Source: Guillardia theta CCMP2712
Taxonomy: Eukaryota; Cryptophyceae; Pyrenomonadales; Geminigeraceae
DNA: 64,000 bases
Direction: 5' to 3'
Assembly: GCF_000315625.1 (NCBI RefSeq)
Contig: NW_005434672.1
Coordinates: 537,426-601,425 of the forward strand
The notes beneath the pieces are model-generated. The model did not search any database. It worked only from the letters and a program-made list of their open reading frames with translations, and was not told where the DNA came from. The position numbers and the translations under genes are program-made. Positions 27,190 to 39,400 of the stretch are shown here, one piece after another (within the stretch, counting starts at the first letter, position 1; every line of letters starts with the position of its first letter).

Positions 27190-29124
27190 TTACTGAGACG
27201 GGTTGGAAGCCTTCACCGGGGGAGGAGGAGGAGGAGGAGGGATCTCGCTCTTGGATGCTTCGGCGGTGAAAACCTGCGGGGGTTGGGTGAGCAAGAATCC
27301 AGCTCGTGGAGCTCGACCTTCTCATCCCGGATCACGAAATCTTGTCCAACAAGCCCCCCCAGCCTCAGGTTCTGTGCCGCAGGATAAGGAGCGCTGCACG
27401 ACCCCAGCTCGTTCTCACCTGGTCATCCTTTGAGGTCTTCCCCCCGGCTGCACCCCAGGAGGCTGCAAGGGCGTCTGCGTCAGCCGCGAGGACGTTGAGG
27501 CGGAACTGCCGGAGGTCCTCTGCGAGCAAAGGTTCAGCACGGGCGGCGTGAGCCGGGCTGACTCACTGGGAGGCTGCAAGTCCTTGGGGAACTTCTCGAT
27601 GTGCAGGACGACATTCTCGTCTGCGTGTGTGTTGATTGTGTGATGCATGTATGAATTGAGGTCACCTTGAAACCGGAGGGACTTGGCGCCATCGCCGATG
27701 AAGGGGAATGGGAAGGAGGAAACCTGGGTTTCCGGAGAGGGAGGGAGGGAGGTGGAGGCACAGCAAGGGGAGCCGGGAGCGGCGTTCGGGAAGGGGAGAG
27801 GAGGAAGGAGATCATTGGCAGGAGGAGGGGCAGGAAGCAGAGTGAAGAGAAGAGGAGGTAGAGAAGATCGAGCCAGGAAAGAGAACAAAAGTGAGAAGAA
27901 GAAGGAAAAATCAGCAAGGGAACGTAGAGTAAGAAAGGCAAGAGCACTAACCGGTTTCATCCCAAGGGACTTTGACAAGGCTTCTGCCGACTTCTGGACG
28001 TCCTCAGCCATGAACGATACGGACTTGATCTGTCAGCTTGCTCACCGACAGCCATGGGGGCAGGGGTAAGAGCTGAGGATCACCGGGTATGGGATGTTGC
28101 TCTTGTCCTTGTTCATGAAGATACGAACGGTGTACCCGGAGGGCGAGAGAAGGTCGGTGAAGGAGGCAGTGCCTGCGGTCCCGCAAGTCACAACAGCCCG
28201 CCACAGAACGATCATGATCGAAGTTCCGACCAAACCATCTTGGGATTAGAGTCCCACCAGCCTGAGCCCACAAAGTCAGTACACCCCAGAAAACCACAAG
28301 GGGAATGAAGGAAAGACGCACCTCCTGTGCGCGCGAGATGAGGTAGGGGATGTTGGGCAGCTCGATCTCGACTCGTTGGGTTTCTTGCATTTTCCCTCAC
28401 GAGGCTGAAAGCGCATGCAAGGAGCTAACCTGCTGTCTTCCTCTCCTCCCCAGCCTGAACCAGCTCAAAGGTGAAATGCCCTCCTCCCTCCACCATCCGG
28501 TCGCTGCCGTATCCTGATGAGAAGTACTCAGAATAAAAGAGCTGATGAAAGAGCAGGAGCAGCAGGAGAAGTGCACAGGTGGGTAGATGCCGGAGGTTGT
28601 GGTTCTTACCCACGACCACCGACTTGGCATTCTTCCTGATCTCCCTCATCCCGAGGCCTTTGATCCAGAACTCTGCCTCCTCCTCGAGGTCGTCCACCTC
28701 CATCGTCACTCCCTTCATCCCGTCGTCAAGGGCAGCAGGGGCAAGGCTCCCACCTCGACCTGCAGGAACGCCGTGAAGTCCTCGGGCCCCTTCGCCTGCT
28801 CCACCCGTGCGCCGGCTGGAACCGTGAATGCTCCGACGCCAACAGCCTTGGTGACAAGCAGCCCAGCCATCAGCTGGCTGGCTTTGTGCATGACCTGCGG
28901 GAGGCTTGAATGTGCTCGTGCATGCGATGCTGGACAGATATCACCTCTCTCCGCCCAAGGTTCATCTGCAGGCTCGGCGACCCTCTTCTCAGTCGCAAGC
29001 CACTGGGCAGGTTTTTTGCAGTCCGGCCATCCAAGAAGCGAGGGAGCTGAGATGATGTAGAGAAGGAAGAGGCCAGCTCGAGTGAGCAGGCAGCGAGCAA
29101 GACCGCTAGCTTCGTATTCCCCAT
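27190..29124 (-). CDS. Plastid-targeted double VOC/glyoxalase-like protein
   Basis: The start MGNTKLAVLLAACSLELASS is a signal peptide followed directly by Phe (ASSF), then an Arg/Ser-rich transit region (SSQLPRFLDGRTAKNLPSGL). Bipartite leaders with Phe at the cleavage site direct proteins into complex red plastids. Exons then give two VOC half-domains. The first has GMKGVTMEVDDLEEEAEFWI with KGLGMREIRKNAKSVVV, then YGSDRMVEGGGHFTFELVQA, RVEIELPNIPYLISRAQ and FTDLLSPSGYTVRIFMNKDK. The second has IKSVSFMAEDVQKSAEALSK, SLGMKP, DENVVLHIEKFPKDLQ and LGGLVGQDFVIRDEKVELHE. It ends in a proline run and TAA at 27190-27192. VOC enzymes include glyoxalase I (methylglyoxal detoxification) and epimerases; the substrate cannot be assigned from this reading. 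Around ten exons. Confidence 0.75.
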
Positions 29125-29909
29125 GTTTCTATAGGAGAAAGTTCATCAGCAACTGACAGATGCTCATGGCTTTGTACCATGTATCCACCAAAGCGATCGA
29201 TCTACGTTACATCAATCCTTTTGCTCCTCTCACTCTCACCGTCTGCTGCCTCACGTCCGTTCTATTCTATAATCCCTGACAACGTCTTAATGGCGGGGCC
29301 CTTGCAAGCTTTGACGATCAAGTCTTCACGGCATCATCACCATCATGACAACCTCTCATCTCTTCATCTTGCTCTCTCGTCTCCTGTCAATCCTCGCTCC
29401 CTCCTCTCCCGCTCCCTCTCAGCCCTCAAGAGACTCAGCAGATCCGCACGCCCGCAAACACGACATGGCGGCCCTCTTATAACCCCTGTACCCCTCCCCA
29501 CTACCCCAACAATAAATTAACCCCACCCTATTTCAAATCATGTAATTGTTCATAAATATAACCGGTACTTTGTATCACCCACCCTGTTGGATTCGTTCTC
29601 GTTCAAGATGGAGCATGTTCATCCAACATCTGCGGTACACAACCCTGCCACCGCCGCCTCCATGGCACGCGCAAGCGGGGAGGGAGGAGGGAAGATCTAA
29701 GGAGAGAGGAGGAGAGGGAGAGACGGAGGAGCAAGAAGATACACAATACTGAAGGAGAGAGAGCTGGAGGAGAGAGAGGAAGAGTCTGAGACTCGTGCGA
29801 AACAAGAGTACGACTGCAACCTTGTGATATCTCAGGAGTGCTGGCTGTGGAGAAGGGAGACCGGCAACAGGCAGAAGCTGTGACGGCCTGGTGTGGACTT
29901 TGATCTCCA
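29125..29909. other. Divergent intergenic region
   Basis: Between the plastid VOC gene (-) and the membrane-protein gene (+). About 29,480-29,590 carries a short CCCCTACCCC/CCCCACCC stretch like the larger C/G-rich modules. About 29,670-29,780 is a purine-rich (GGAGA) tract. No open frame here is convincing. Confidence 0.5.
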
Positions 29910-32266
29910 GCAGACAGAACACTGGTCAGCAAGAGCAAGGGAGGTCAATCCCTCGACTGGAGAAGATGGAAGAGCTCAAGCAGGTCCAAGGCTGTACCGA
30001 ACACGGTGGAGCTGAAGCTTGGTTTGCAGGTGGACCATTATGGTGGGATGGTGCTGGACTATGTTCAAGTTGCAGTGAACAGTGTCGGGCTGAGTTATGA
30101 CATGGACACGAGTCTGTCTTTCAAGATCACAAAGGTTACGACCTCCATTGCTCCCCTAGTGCCCTTACAATTTAAAACCTTTGTAGATGATCGAAGTGCA
30201 CCGAAAAAGCGTAGCAGATGAGAGGTCTGTAGTCCTATCTCTTCCCCTTCCCCATCCTCGCTTCCTGCTCCCACTTCCCACCTACTCATCCCATTTCTCC
30301 TCGTGCCTCTTACCTGCTTTACTTCGCTCCGCCCTCCTCCCCCTCCCTCCGCTCACTCTCCTCCAGCACCAGCTTCGCATTCTTCGGAGTGGCGCTCCTG
30401 ACCCTGATCTGCCTCGGCGTGCGGCTCAAGGGATCGACAGTCTTCTCCACGAAGCTCGTCTGCCTCTTCCTCAGCGCGATGTGGGCGAGCCAGGGGATCC
30501 TCGTCTTCTCCGACACATGCACAGTACAAGGAAACTTCAGGCGAGCAGGAGGGCTGGCGCTTGCCTTGACCTCTGACCGGACTCAGGGTCAGGAACGCGA
30601 CCATGACTGGTGGAGATGTCGGAAACTTTAGAATGCCGGTGGAGGTGAGGAGGGGACGGCGCTGGAGGAGGCAGCTGGTCATGTTTGTGCTGACCCGCGC
30701 TGCCAGGGCTTCGTATCCAGCGTCTTCTTCGGCCTGGAAAGTATCTTGCTCACCATTCTCGGCAACAGCGGCTTCCTGCTGTTCCACCGCCCTGCCTCGA
30801 ACATTCGCCGCTCCCCGAGCCAGCAGATGGCAGGGCCCGCTGCCCCCATCGCCCTCACTGACGCGCGCGCAGGGAGCTGTGATGCTCGCCTTCTCCCTCG
30901 CCTCGCCCGTCCTGTTCAAGTTCTTCCCCAATGTCGTCACCAAGCTCTCCTTCCCCCTAGACATGTTCACAGCAGGTGGGATGAGCGACCGCGTGCTGGG
31001 GGGGCTGAGCTGCTGCAACAGGCCTCTTCTTCTCTGCTGCCTGCGACTCGGGCTACTCCAAGCTGGCCATGCTAATCCCCGTCAGCTTCTCATGCCTCGA
31101 CTACTTCCGCTCATTTCATTCTTGCAGATCATGGGGATGACGTTGAGGTCTACATTCGCCTGTACCGAGGTGCTGGAGGAGGGGGGAAGGAGGGGGAGGA
31201 GGAGGTTGAATTGTGAGCAGATGAAATCTATGGAAGAGCTTCCTGTCGTGTTCATCAGCCTCATCGTAAGGTGCTCTGCAAGTGAGAGAGTCTGTAATGG
31301 CCTCCTGCAGTCCTTCTATCTGCGACAGTCCTGGGGAAGGAGGAGAAATGCGTATGACTGGCCCGACCAGAGGTCCGCCTCCCTCCCTCCCTCCCTCCCT
31401 CCCTCCCTCCCTCCCTCCCTCTCTCCTCCTTCGGCATCGTACCTCCGTTCGAATACCCTCTGCCTGTTTTCCTCTTCCTCCCTTAGTTGCCTCATGTCTC
31501 TTCCTCCCTTAGTTGCCTCATGTCTCTTCCTCCCTTAGTTGCCTCATGTCTCTTCCTCCCTTAGTTGCCTCATGTCTCTTCCTCCCTTAGTTGCCTCATG
31601 TCTCTTCCTCCTCCGCGAGCTCCTCCGCTTATGTTGCCTCTGCGTGACTCATTGCCAGGGGAAGACATCCTCCTTCTCATCAACATCAGAAGGTGAAACC
31701 GCGAGCTCCTAAGGTGATGCTCCCCCTTTTTCCTCCTCCTCCTCCTCCTCCTCCTCCTCCTCCTCCTCCTCCTCCTCATCATCATCATCATCATCATCAT
31801 CATCTATTCTTCTCCTCGTTCTCCTCCTCCTCTCATCATGGATCATGCTCGTTGCCTTTCATTTCCTTCATTTTCGATTGTGTATCGGTGCCCTCCTATC
31901 GCTCTTTCACTTCGCTGCTCCTGTCTGCTCCTGCCCCCACTCAAGTCCCACACGCTTGTGCTCGTGTGTTCCGACTTATCACAAGGTGGCTCCGATGATC
32001 CGAGAGGTCCATGACGGCAAAGGAGGAGTACAGGGTCTGTCGTTTGTGAAGGTGAAAGAGGAAGAGGAGGAGGAGGAGGAGGAGGAGGTTTTGCTTACAG
32101 GCGTGCAGGAACTTCAGCTTGTGGACGAGGATGGAGACGAGGCGATGGAATTCTTTGAGGTAGGAGGACGATGAGGAATAGGGGAAGGGGGGAGGTGGGT
32201 AGCTGATAGCATGCACAGGTGACGGACGAGGGTCTAAGGAAGAGAGTTCCCCATAACAATACCTAG
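29910..32266 (+). CDS. Multi-exon membrane protein, function unknown
   Basis: The first coding piece I can support is PNTVELKLGLQVDHYGGMV continuing as LDYVQVAVNSVGLSYDMDTS (about 30,000-30,138). The chain continues with MIEVHRKSVADER and two adjacent hydrophobic helices (TSFAFFGVALLTLICLGV; LVCLFLSAMWASQGILVF), then GFVSSVFFGLESILLTILGN, AVMLAFSLASPVLFKFFPNV, GLFFSAACDSGYSKLAMLIP and EELPVVFISLI. The last parts are charged: MIREVHDGKGGVQGLSFVKV, an acidic (Glu)n run and VQELQLVDEDGDEAMEFFE|VTDEGLRKRVPHNNT with TAG at 32264-32266. That gives five or more membrane segments with a cytosolic-type acidic tail. The N-terminal start is not located and the family is not recognised. Confidence 0.5.
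31377..31421 (+). repeat. (CCCT)n microsatellite, intronic
   Basis: About eleven CCCT units in an intron of the unknown membrane-protein gene, pyrimidine on the coding strand, as in the pump introns. Confidence 0.85.
31475..31604 (+). repeat. 26-bp minisatellite, five perfect copies
   Basis: Five exact head-to-tail copies of a 26-bp unit beginning TTCCTCCCTTAGTTGCCTCA (31475-31500 and so on). Each carries pyrimidines followed by TTAG, a potential 3' splice site. It lies in an intron of the membrane-protein gene, and a partial sixth copy follows. Confidence 0.92.
31731..31804 (+). repeat. (CCT)n(CAT)n compound microsatellite, intronic
   Basis: About fifteen CCT/CTC units run directly into about nine CAT units, in an intron of the same membrane-protein gene. 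Confidence 0.9.
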
Positions 32267-32354
32267 AGGCCAAGAGGAACTTTGAGATTGAACCAGAAGT
32301 CTACCCCTCTTCCTCATATCGCCCCATCTGCCAGGGAGCCAGTGACGCAAGTCC

Positions 32355-32436
32355 CAGCTCCAGCTCCAGCTCCAGCTCCAGCTCCAGCTCCAGCTCCAGC
32401 TCCAGCTCCAGCTCCAGCTCCAGCTCCAGCTCCAGC
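32355..32436. repeat. (CAGCTC)13 hexanucleotide repeat
   Basis: About 13.5 perfect CAGCTC units. It lies just downstream of the AS8-like gene's stop (32460-32462) and just downstream of the + strand gene's stop (32264-32266), so it sits between two convergent genes, probably in 3' UTR. Confidence 0.92.
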
Positions 32437-32459
32437 AGGATGGGCTCTCCCCCTGCCTC

Positions 32460-33620
<1,161 letters not shown>

Positions 33621-33786
33621 TGAGAAACCAGTTCCCTCGCTCGTCAGGGTCACCATACACGCCTGAGGTGTGTAAGGGAACAAGAGGAGGAGAGGGAGGG
33701 GCGACCTGAGCCAGGAGAATAGAGGGGTAGTCTGTTCCTGCAGCCGTAGATGATCAGATAACAGACAGAGCCAGGCACAGACAAGT

Positions 33787-34261
33787 TTACGGCACGACAA
33801 AAGGAGGCTTCCTGCAAAGGAGAGGTCAACATTCAAGGGAGGAAACCTAAGGCACTTACTTGTGTGGGCGGGTGCAGGAGGTTATCTCCTCCTCATCCGC
33901 AGCAGCAGCATCCCTGGAGGTCTCCTTGTCTATCTCGCGCTCTGCCGGCGTCTCGCGCACTGGAGCTGGATGCTGGGATGTTCGGTTCCAAGGCTCGAAA
34001 GGATGCCCACAACTTGGGCAAGCCTCCCTCTCCACAAGGGAAGCGACGGGGCTCGAGAACGAAGAAGGCTCAGGATGGTGATGGATGGGAATGCTGGCAA
34101 TAGAATCAGACTAGTGATCAAACTCAAGTGTGTCGCTACCTCATGAGCTGCAGCCTCCTCCCTTGCGATACCCCGGCCATGGCCAGGATCCCCCGGGCGG
34201 TTCCAACAGACAACGACAGCAGCAAGCAGAGTCGAGACAGCAAGGGAGTCATCTTTGTCAT
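33787..34261 (-). CDS. Small secreted Cys-containing protein, 126 aa
   Basis: Three exons in consistent phase: 34140-34261, 33860-34093 and 33787-33811. The N-terminus MTKMTPLLSRLCLLLSLSVG TARG is a good signal peptide. The mature part contains HHHPEPSSFSSPVASLVERE, ACPSCGHPFEPWNRTS with a CxxC, then an acidic region (AEREIDKETSRDAAAADEEE) and ends KKPPFVVP. A lone CPSCGHPF could be half a zinc site or a redox pair. No family is recognised. It is transcribed away from the GALK-like gene. Confidence 0.5.
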
Positions 34262-34651
34262 CTATCGCCGCCTATCTTTCTCGATTCACCGGCGTGTAGT
34301 CCTGTCCTTCCATCTGCAATGCTTGTGGGTCCCACCGCCCATGACCCCCTCGGAACATCACGTTGCGTTTCAAGTCTCGCCTTGCCATGCTCGTACGCCA
34401 TGCCGCCACTCTCTCGCTCGCATCCTGACTAGAATTTTCACATCAATCGCTACCTCAGCCCCTCTCAGCAGGTCCTCTCCTCTCCCTCCCTCTGCATCTT
34501 CCTCCCATGCTCGCCGACTGGCCGCCGCTGAGCCATGGCCGCATCTCCCACACCGTTACGAGCGGTTATCAAAGTAAAACCACCCACCTCTACGAGATAT
34601 TTTCCCTGGATTTGTACCCGGTCCTTCATTAGAGCCTGTCGGGGAGCTGCT
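34262..34651. other. Divergent promoter region
   Basis: 390 bp between the start of the secreted Cys protein (-) and the GALK-like gene (+). It may hold 5' UTRs of both. An in-frame open extension upstream of 34652 on + exists but is not needed. Confidence 0.4.
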
Positions 34652-37192
34652 ATGCAAGGGCAGGAGGAGTGTGGGAGGGAGGGGGAGGGAGGGAGGGAGT
34701 TGGAGGAGATCCCGACGAGGAGCGAGGATGAGAGACTTCGAGTCAAGTGAGTTCGAGCATGCTCTCTCGTTCGGGCGTCACTGGCGCTGATGTTTGCTCA
34801 TGGCTCAGGTCTCTGATCGACATGTACCGGGCGCGCTGGGGTGGGGAGCCGTCGTAGGATCATCGCTGGTGAGAGGTGTGAGGAACTTTGACCTCTTGCC
34901 CTGCAGTTTTGTGTCAAGAGCACCTGGGAGGGTGAACATCATCGGTGAACACATCGACTACCACGGATATGACGTACATTGACGTGCTCGGGTGAAACGC
35001 GTTGAAGACTCTCCAGGTGTTGCCCATCGCCATTGACAACGACGTGGGGACAGGCTGTATTTGAAGGCTATCACATGACTTTTGAGCCTTAAAGATTGTG
35101 ATTGTTGGCGGCTGCGACGGAGTCGATAGTTCGAGGTCCGAGCAGGAGCTCCAGTTAGAGGTAAGTCTGCTGTGCTTGTAGACTCATCCTTCGCCTTCGT
35201 GTCTTCCCTGTTTGCTCTCTCCCTCCCTGAGAAACATGAAGGTCATCAACGCATCTGAATGCTATCCTCCTGCCAAACTTTCGCCGCTCTCTCCCGAGTA
35301 CTTTGAAGGGATCAGGTTGAAATCTCGATCGGTGGCTTGGTACGACTATGTGGCCTGCGGCGTTAAGGTGAGATTTGTAACAAGACAGCAACAGCCATGA
35401 GGTGTCGTTTCAGGGTCTCTATGAAGCAGCAAGAGAGGTCGAGCAGGTAGTCTTAGTTGCCACGTCGCTTTCCTTCTCCCCTCCCTTCATTTCTTACTAG
35501 CGTCCTGCAGCTCCAAGGGCTCAGACTTGTTGTGCATGGATCGGTCAGTCCAGGCTCGGGGCTTTCGAGCTCATCGGCACTTGTTTGTGCTTCTGCTTTA
35601 GCCGCCAGCAGAGGTGAGAGGACGACGGGGAGGACTGGAGCAGTGACATGCTGCAGCATGGGGGGTCGTGGGGCTGCCGCGTGATCAGTTTGCCTCTATC
35701 TGTGCCAACTGCGAACGTTACGTAGGGACTATGGGAGGAGGTGGACGAGACTGAAATCTCTTGCTGCCTCTGGGTGTGTGACGGTGAGGACAAGGTATGG
35801 ATCAGGCAGCGTCCATGCTGAGCAAGGAGGGCGTTGCCCTCAGGGTATCTTTCACCCCGAAGCTGGCGGTCCGGCCGGTGGGTAGCACGACGAGAAGTCC
35901 AACGATGTCCATGTCTAAGTGAGACTGCCCGCTCGTCGCAGGTCGCTCTACCTTGCCGTGCGATGTTCATCGTTGCCAACTGCTTGTCCGAGTCTCACAA
36001 GGTGCCCACCTGACTCGAGACTTCCTCTTGCCATCGCTAACGACTGTCAACAGGCAGAGTCCGACAACCCATTCAACGTGATGCCCTCCATCATGCATCA
36101 GGCTCCCTTGCTCATGGTGCTGCTCAGGTGCGGGTAGTCGAGGGAAGGATTGCCTGCTTGCTCCTCCTTCAGTCCTTGGGGCTCGAGAGGCAGAGTCCTC
36201 TCCTGTCCCTCTCTCAAGTAGGACTTCGTTTCCCTCCCTCCTCCCTTCAACTCACCCTTGAGCTCGCCAGGTGCAACGCTGCGCAGACATCGCTGACCTG
36301 AAATCCTTCCTTGCCGCCGCCATGGAGAAATTGCCTGAAGATCCGATCACTTTCGCAAAGGTTGACCCTAAACCCTCACCCTGTCACTTCATCCATCTTT
36401 GCTCCCTCCCTCCCTCCTCTCCTTCCCTCCCCTTCCCTTCCCTGTTTCTCTCACAATCTCTCGATCTCACGACGATCGCCTGGCAGGCTGCAGAGTTGCT
36501 TCAACTCACCGTTGCTGAGTTGACCGAGAAGGTTTGCGCGCGCTGAATCTTTCGGACTCAAATGGTAGGACAGGTGCAGGGCCACAGGCTGAGTGACCGC
36601 GCTCTCCAGGGGAGCCTGCAGGTCAAGAAGAGGGCGAGACACATCATCAGCGAGGCTCAAAGGGTAGATGACTTCTGTCGAGAATGCGCAAGACAGACTT
36701 CGGACCCTCACGTCGACGAGGACCAGCTGCTTGCTAGTCTCGGAGGTTTGATGCTTGGAAGTCACGAGAGCTGCAGACACGACTACTCGTGCTCCTGCGA
36801 CGAGCTAGACGAGCTGGTTGGCTGCTTCCTGCGCGCGGGGGCCAACGGCGCCAGGATGACAGGAGCAGGCTGGGGAGGTTGCGCAGTAGCGCTGGTTGAC
36901 AGAACCATGCAAGACAAGGTGAACTTTGAAAGTTGAGATCTCGACTAACAAGAATTCCAAGGTCATTGGAGAGGTATGGGAGAGGTGACAATCATCGATT
37001 TCTTTTGCTATCCATCCACTGAGACTTGCGAAAAGTTTTTACAAGAAACGCAACGTCAAAGACGAGGATCGTGGGAGGTAAGCATGTAAGAGATGCCTGC
37101 AACTCGGCTCATCGCGTCTCAGGTTCATATTCAGCACTCTGCCATCAGATGGGGCCAACTTTCTATCGATCAAATCCCTACAACTCACGTGA
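34652..37192 (+). CDS. GHMP sugar kinase, GALK2 (N-acetylgalactosamine kinase)-like
   Basis: A cytosolic ATP-dependent sugar-1-kinase of the galactokinase family. Exon 1 is 34652-34746 (phase 2), then SLIDMYRARWGGEPS. Motifs: the galactokinase signature VSRAPGRVNIIGEHIDYHGY, VLPIAIDND, the GHMP ATP loop HGSVSPGSGLSSSSALVCAS, CERYVGTMGGG then MDQAASMLSKEGVALR, VALPCRAMFIVANCLSESHK, CRHDYSCSCDELDELVGCFL and AGANGARMTGAGWGGCAVAL near the C-terminus. The final exon ends SIKSLQLT with TGA at 37190-37192. The IGEHIDYxGY and YxCSCxELD patterns are closer to GALK2 than to GALK1. All three family motifs are intact. Around fourteen exons. The precise start is the first in-frame Met that splices in phase. 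Confidence 0.88.
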
Positions 37193-37252
37193 AGATTCTC
37201 GCTCTCTAGAGTCAAAGCTACTCTGTTGGAATAGACTTGATGACTCGCGTCT

Positions 37253-37840
37253 TTAAACCTGGTCAGGGCGTTTTGGCATGCGCAATGGTTTGAGCTCTTC
37301 GCCTGTGATCGGGTTGTACCCGTCACCGGAGCTGTAACGAAACAACTTCTCAGTGCGGACGCCAGCTCTGTACTTGGCCATGTCATCTTCAAACTTCTGC
37401 TGGTCCCCTGCTGGGGTCGGGTGATAGTCGAGGCTGATACAATCGTAGGCGACGCTGGAGTGGTTCCTAGCGCCTTTGGTCGAGTTCTGCATGACCATGA
37501 GCTTCTGCTGCTGGTCGTCTCGTACTTGCTCCATCTGATTCCACCTCAGGTCCTCTCGCTCCAAGTTGACGTTTCGCTTCCGCTCGTACTTCTCTTCCCT
37601 CATGTGCACCGCCCGCTCCCTTGCTGCCTTCTCCTCCCCCGCCGTGTCTGTATGAAATCTGTCCACGTCTGCGAGGTACCCCAGCGCGCCAGGAGTCGCT
37701 TCTGTAACGGGCCCGAAGTCTTCGTACTTGACGAACTTCTCTCGTCGCTGCGCCAGCCTCATCTTCTCCAGCGTCGTCTTGTCTTGCTTTGCTGCTCGGT
37801 CTCCCCGAGTCTCAGCCTCTACTGCTCGAAATCCACTCAT
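37253..37840 (-). CDS. Unknown basic helical protein, 195 aa
   Basis: Open frame without introns from MSGFRAVEAETRGDRAAKQD; it extends further upstream to 37954, but the Met at 37840 gives the cleaner start. The middle is charged helix (HMREEKYERKRNVNLEREDL). The C-terminal part is more ordered: SVAYDCISLDYHPTPAGDQQ, KFEDDMAKYRAGVRTEKLFR, YSSGDGYNPITGE. The GYNPITGE-type ending is seen in several small flagellar and microtubule-associated proteins, so a flagellar role is possible, but I cannot name a family. It is convergent with the GALK2-like gene, with stops 60 bp apart. Confidence 0.6.
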   Translation of the reverse strand: MSGFRAVEAETRGDRAAKQDKTTLEKMRLAQRREKFVKYEDFGPVTEATPGALGYLADVDRFHTDTAGEEKAARERAVHMREEKYERKRNVNLEREDLRWNQMEQVRDDQQQKLMVMQNSTKGARNHSSVAYDCISLDYHPTPAGDQQKFEDDMAKYRAGVRTEKLFRYSSGDGYNPITGEELKPLRMPKRPDQV

Positions 37841-38139
37841 ACCTGCGAGCCTGAGCTCAGACCTCCAACACTTGGAATGGCGCAAACACTCCACGCCCCT
37901 CCTTCTCCTCTCCTTCAACCAGCCGCTCTTCTCCATCCTCTCACACTTATTCATCCTTATGTAAGTTCTGCATGGCCTCTACGCCTGTAGCTCAGGCCAC
38001 CTTGTTTCCTATACGCTACAGAAGCATCGAATAGACCTGCAACCCTCCAACTGCCTTTGCACTCGTTCTCCTCTTTCACTTCCATATACGCATGTTGATG
38101 TCCTTATCAGTATATCATTCCTTCTGCTTCTGTCACTTA

Positions 38140-38395
38140 TCTCCTCTCATCTCATCTCACCACACCTCACCTGACCTCACCTCACCTCACCTCACCTCAC
38201 CTCACCTCACCTCACCTCAATCTCAACTCATCTCATCTCATCTCATCTCATCTCATCTCAATCTCATATCATATGATATCATCATCATCTCATCTCATCT
38301 CATCTCATCTCATCTCATCTCATCTCCTCTCCTCTCCTCTCCTCTTCTCTCATCTCATCTCATCTCATCTCTCATCTCATCTCACGTCAACGGCA
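38140..38395. repeat. Pentanucleotide satellite array (TCACC / TCATC / CTCTC)
   Basis: About 250 bp of pentameric repeats that change register stepwise from CTCAC to CTCAT to CTCTC and back, pyrimidine-rich throughout. Confidence 0.9.
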
Positions 38396-38458
38396 AACAA
38401 CAGCTCGGCGGCTCTCATCACCCTCCTGATGATAGGGCCCGACAGGTTGTGCCAGTCG

Positions 38459-38500
38459 TTTACTCAAAGTTAAGTTAAAAATCAGTACGAGGACAATCGA
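38459..38500 (+). repeat. Dispersed 40-bp repeat, copy 2
   Basis: TTTACTCAAAGTTAAGTT... ACGAGGACAATC, matching 9248-9287 with one substitution and a one-base length difference. As at 9.2 kb it is followed by a GC-rich module. Confidence 0.85.
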
Positions 38501-39400
38501 CCCTGACACCAGTCACTGAAGGCTCAGCATTGACTTCCGGTCGGGCCGCGAAGCCGGCAGGCCGCGGGCGTGGCCGTGACAGAGTGACCACTGGGAGTTA
38601 CGGTAGTACCGACCCGATAGCCTTGAATTAAGTTAATACGGCGTCACAATTTTTAACTGCCCGGGAGGAGGCCGGGGAGGAACTGAGTAGTAGTAAACTT
38701 GAAATCCTATTTTTACTGTCACTATGGTAGTGACATCCCGCTGCCTCGTGCCCTAATCTTACTACTAATTTTACGGCTATTATTATTGAAAAAGTCAGCG
38801 TCCTCGGTACCGTGGGTATACTTTCGGAGTTCCGGTACCCGGCGCTGTCCAAAAGACGAGATTTCGAGTTCTCATGATTCAGGCCCAGCAGCCCTCAGAG
38901 TAGGGGTACATGAGGCTCTAGAAGCAGGGGACCCGATGACCCGGGGGTCCTAAAGAACCGATTTTGACCCGGTAGTACGTTGTGCTTCTAAAGTGCCCCA
39001 TTCCCCCGGCCCTTCCGCCTGCCCTGTCCGCTCCCCCTCTCCCTGCAGCTCTGCCTGCCCCAACAGATTTCTCTTCATCGCCCATCTTTTGGGCCTCCTC
39101 CCTACAAGACGACCTGCTACAATGTCACTGTTCCTTTTCTGCTCTCACTGTGACTTGTTGTTACTCTTCCTGGTTGCGTTGGTTTCTCCTTCCTGCATTT
39201 GCCATCTGTATCTCTTCATCTTTTCTTCCACGGCTTTAGCTTGCTCCACAAGCATCCGCTTTCCCCAGCATCCCTTAGTTTCATGAGAGCTTCGCACAAG
39301 GACTTGATGATGTAACTGAAAGGGAGAACATTAGGGATGTCGAAGCACGCTGTCTCTTATTTTTTACCCTTGCAGAACATCCAACGCAACTGCACAGAAG

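Larger units (their letters stand above)
37955..39400. other. Intergenic region: pentanucleotide array and GC-rich module
   Basis: About 38,140-38,395 is an imperfect satellite of TCACC then TCATC/CTCTC pentamers. A 40-bp dispersed repeat (38459-38500) starts a short GC-rich module (to about 38,610). From there to 39,360 the sequence looks unique; no gene seen. Confidence 0.6.

Noticed and set aside
34600-34660. A possible first exon (MKDRVQIQGKYLVE) head-to-head with the GALK2-like start
   Set aside because: The secreted Cys protein already has a good start with signal peptide at 34261, and this piece overlaps the sugar-kinase 5' region.
37955-39230. Open frames in the pentamer and downstream region
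   Set aside because: They are by-products of pyrimidine repeats (Ser/Leu-rich) and lack gene-like structure.
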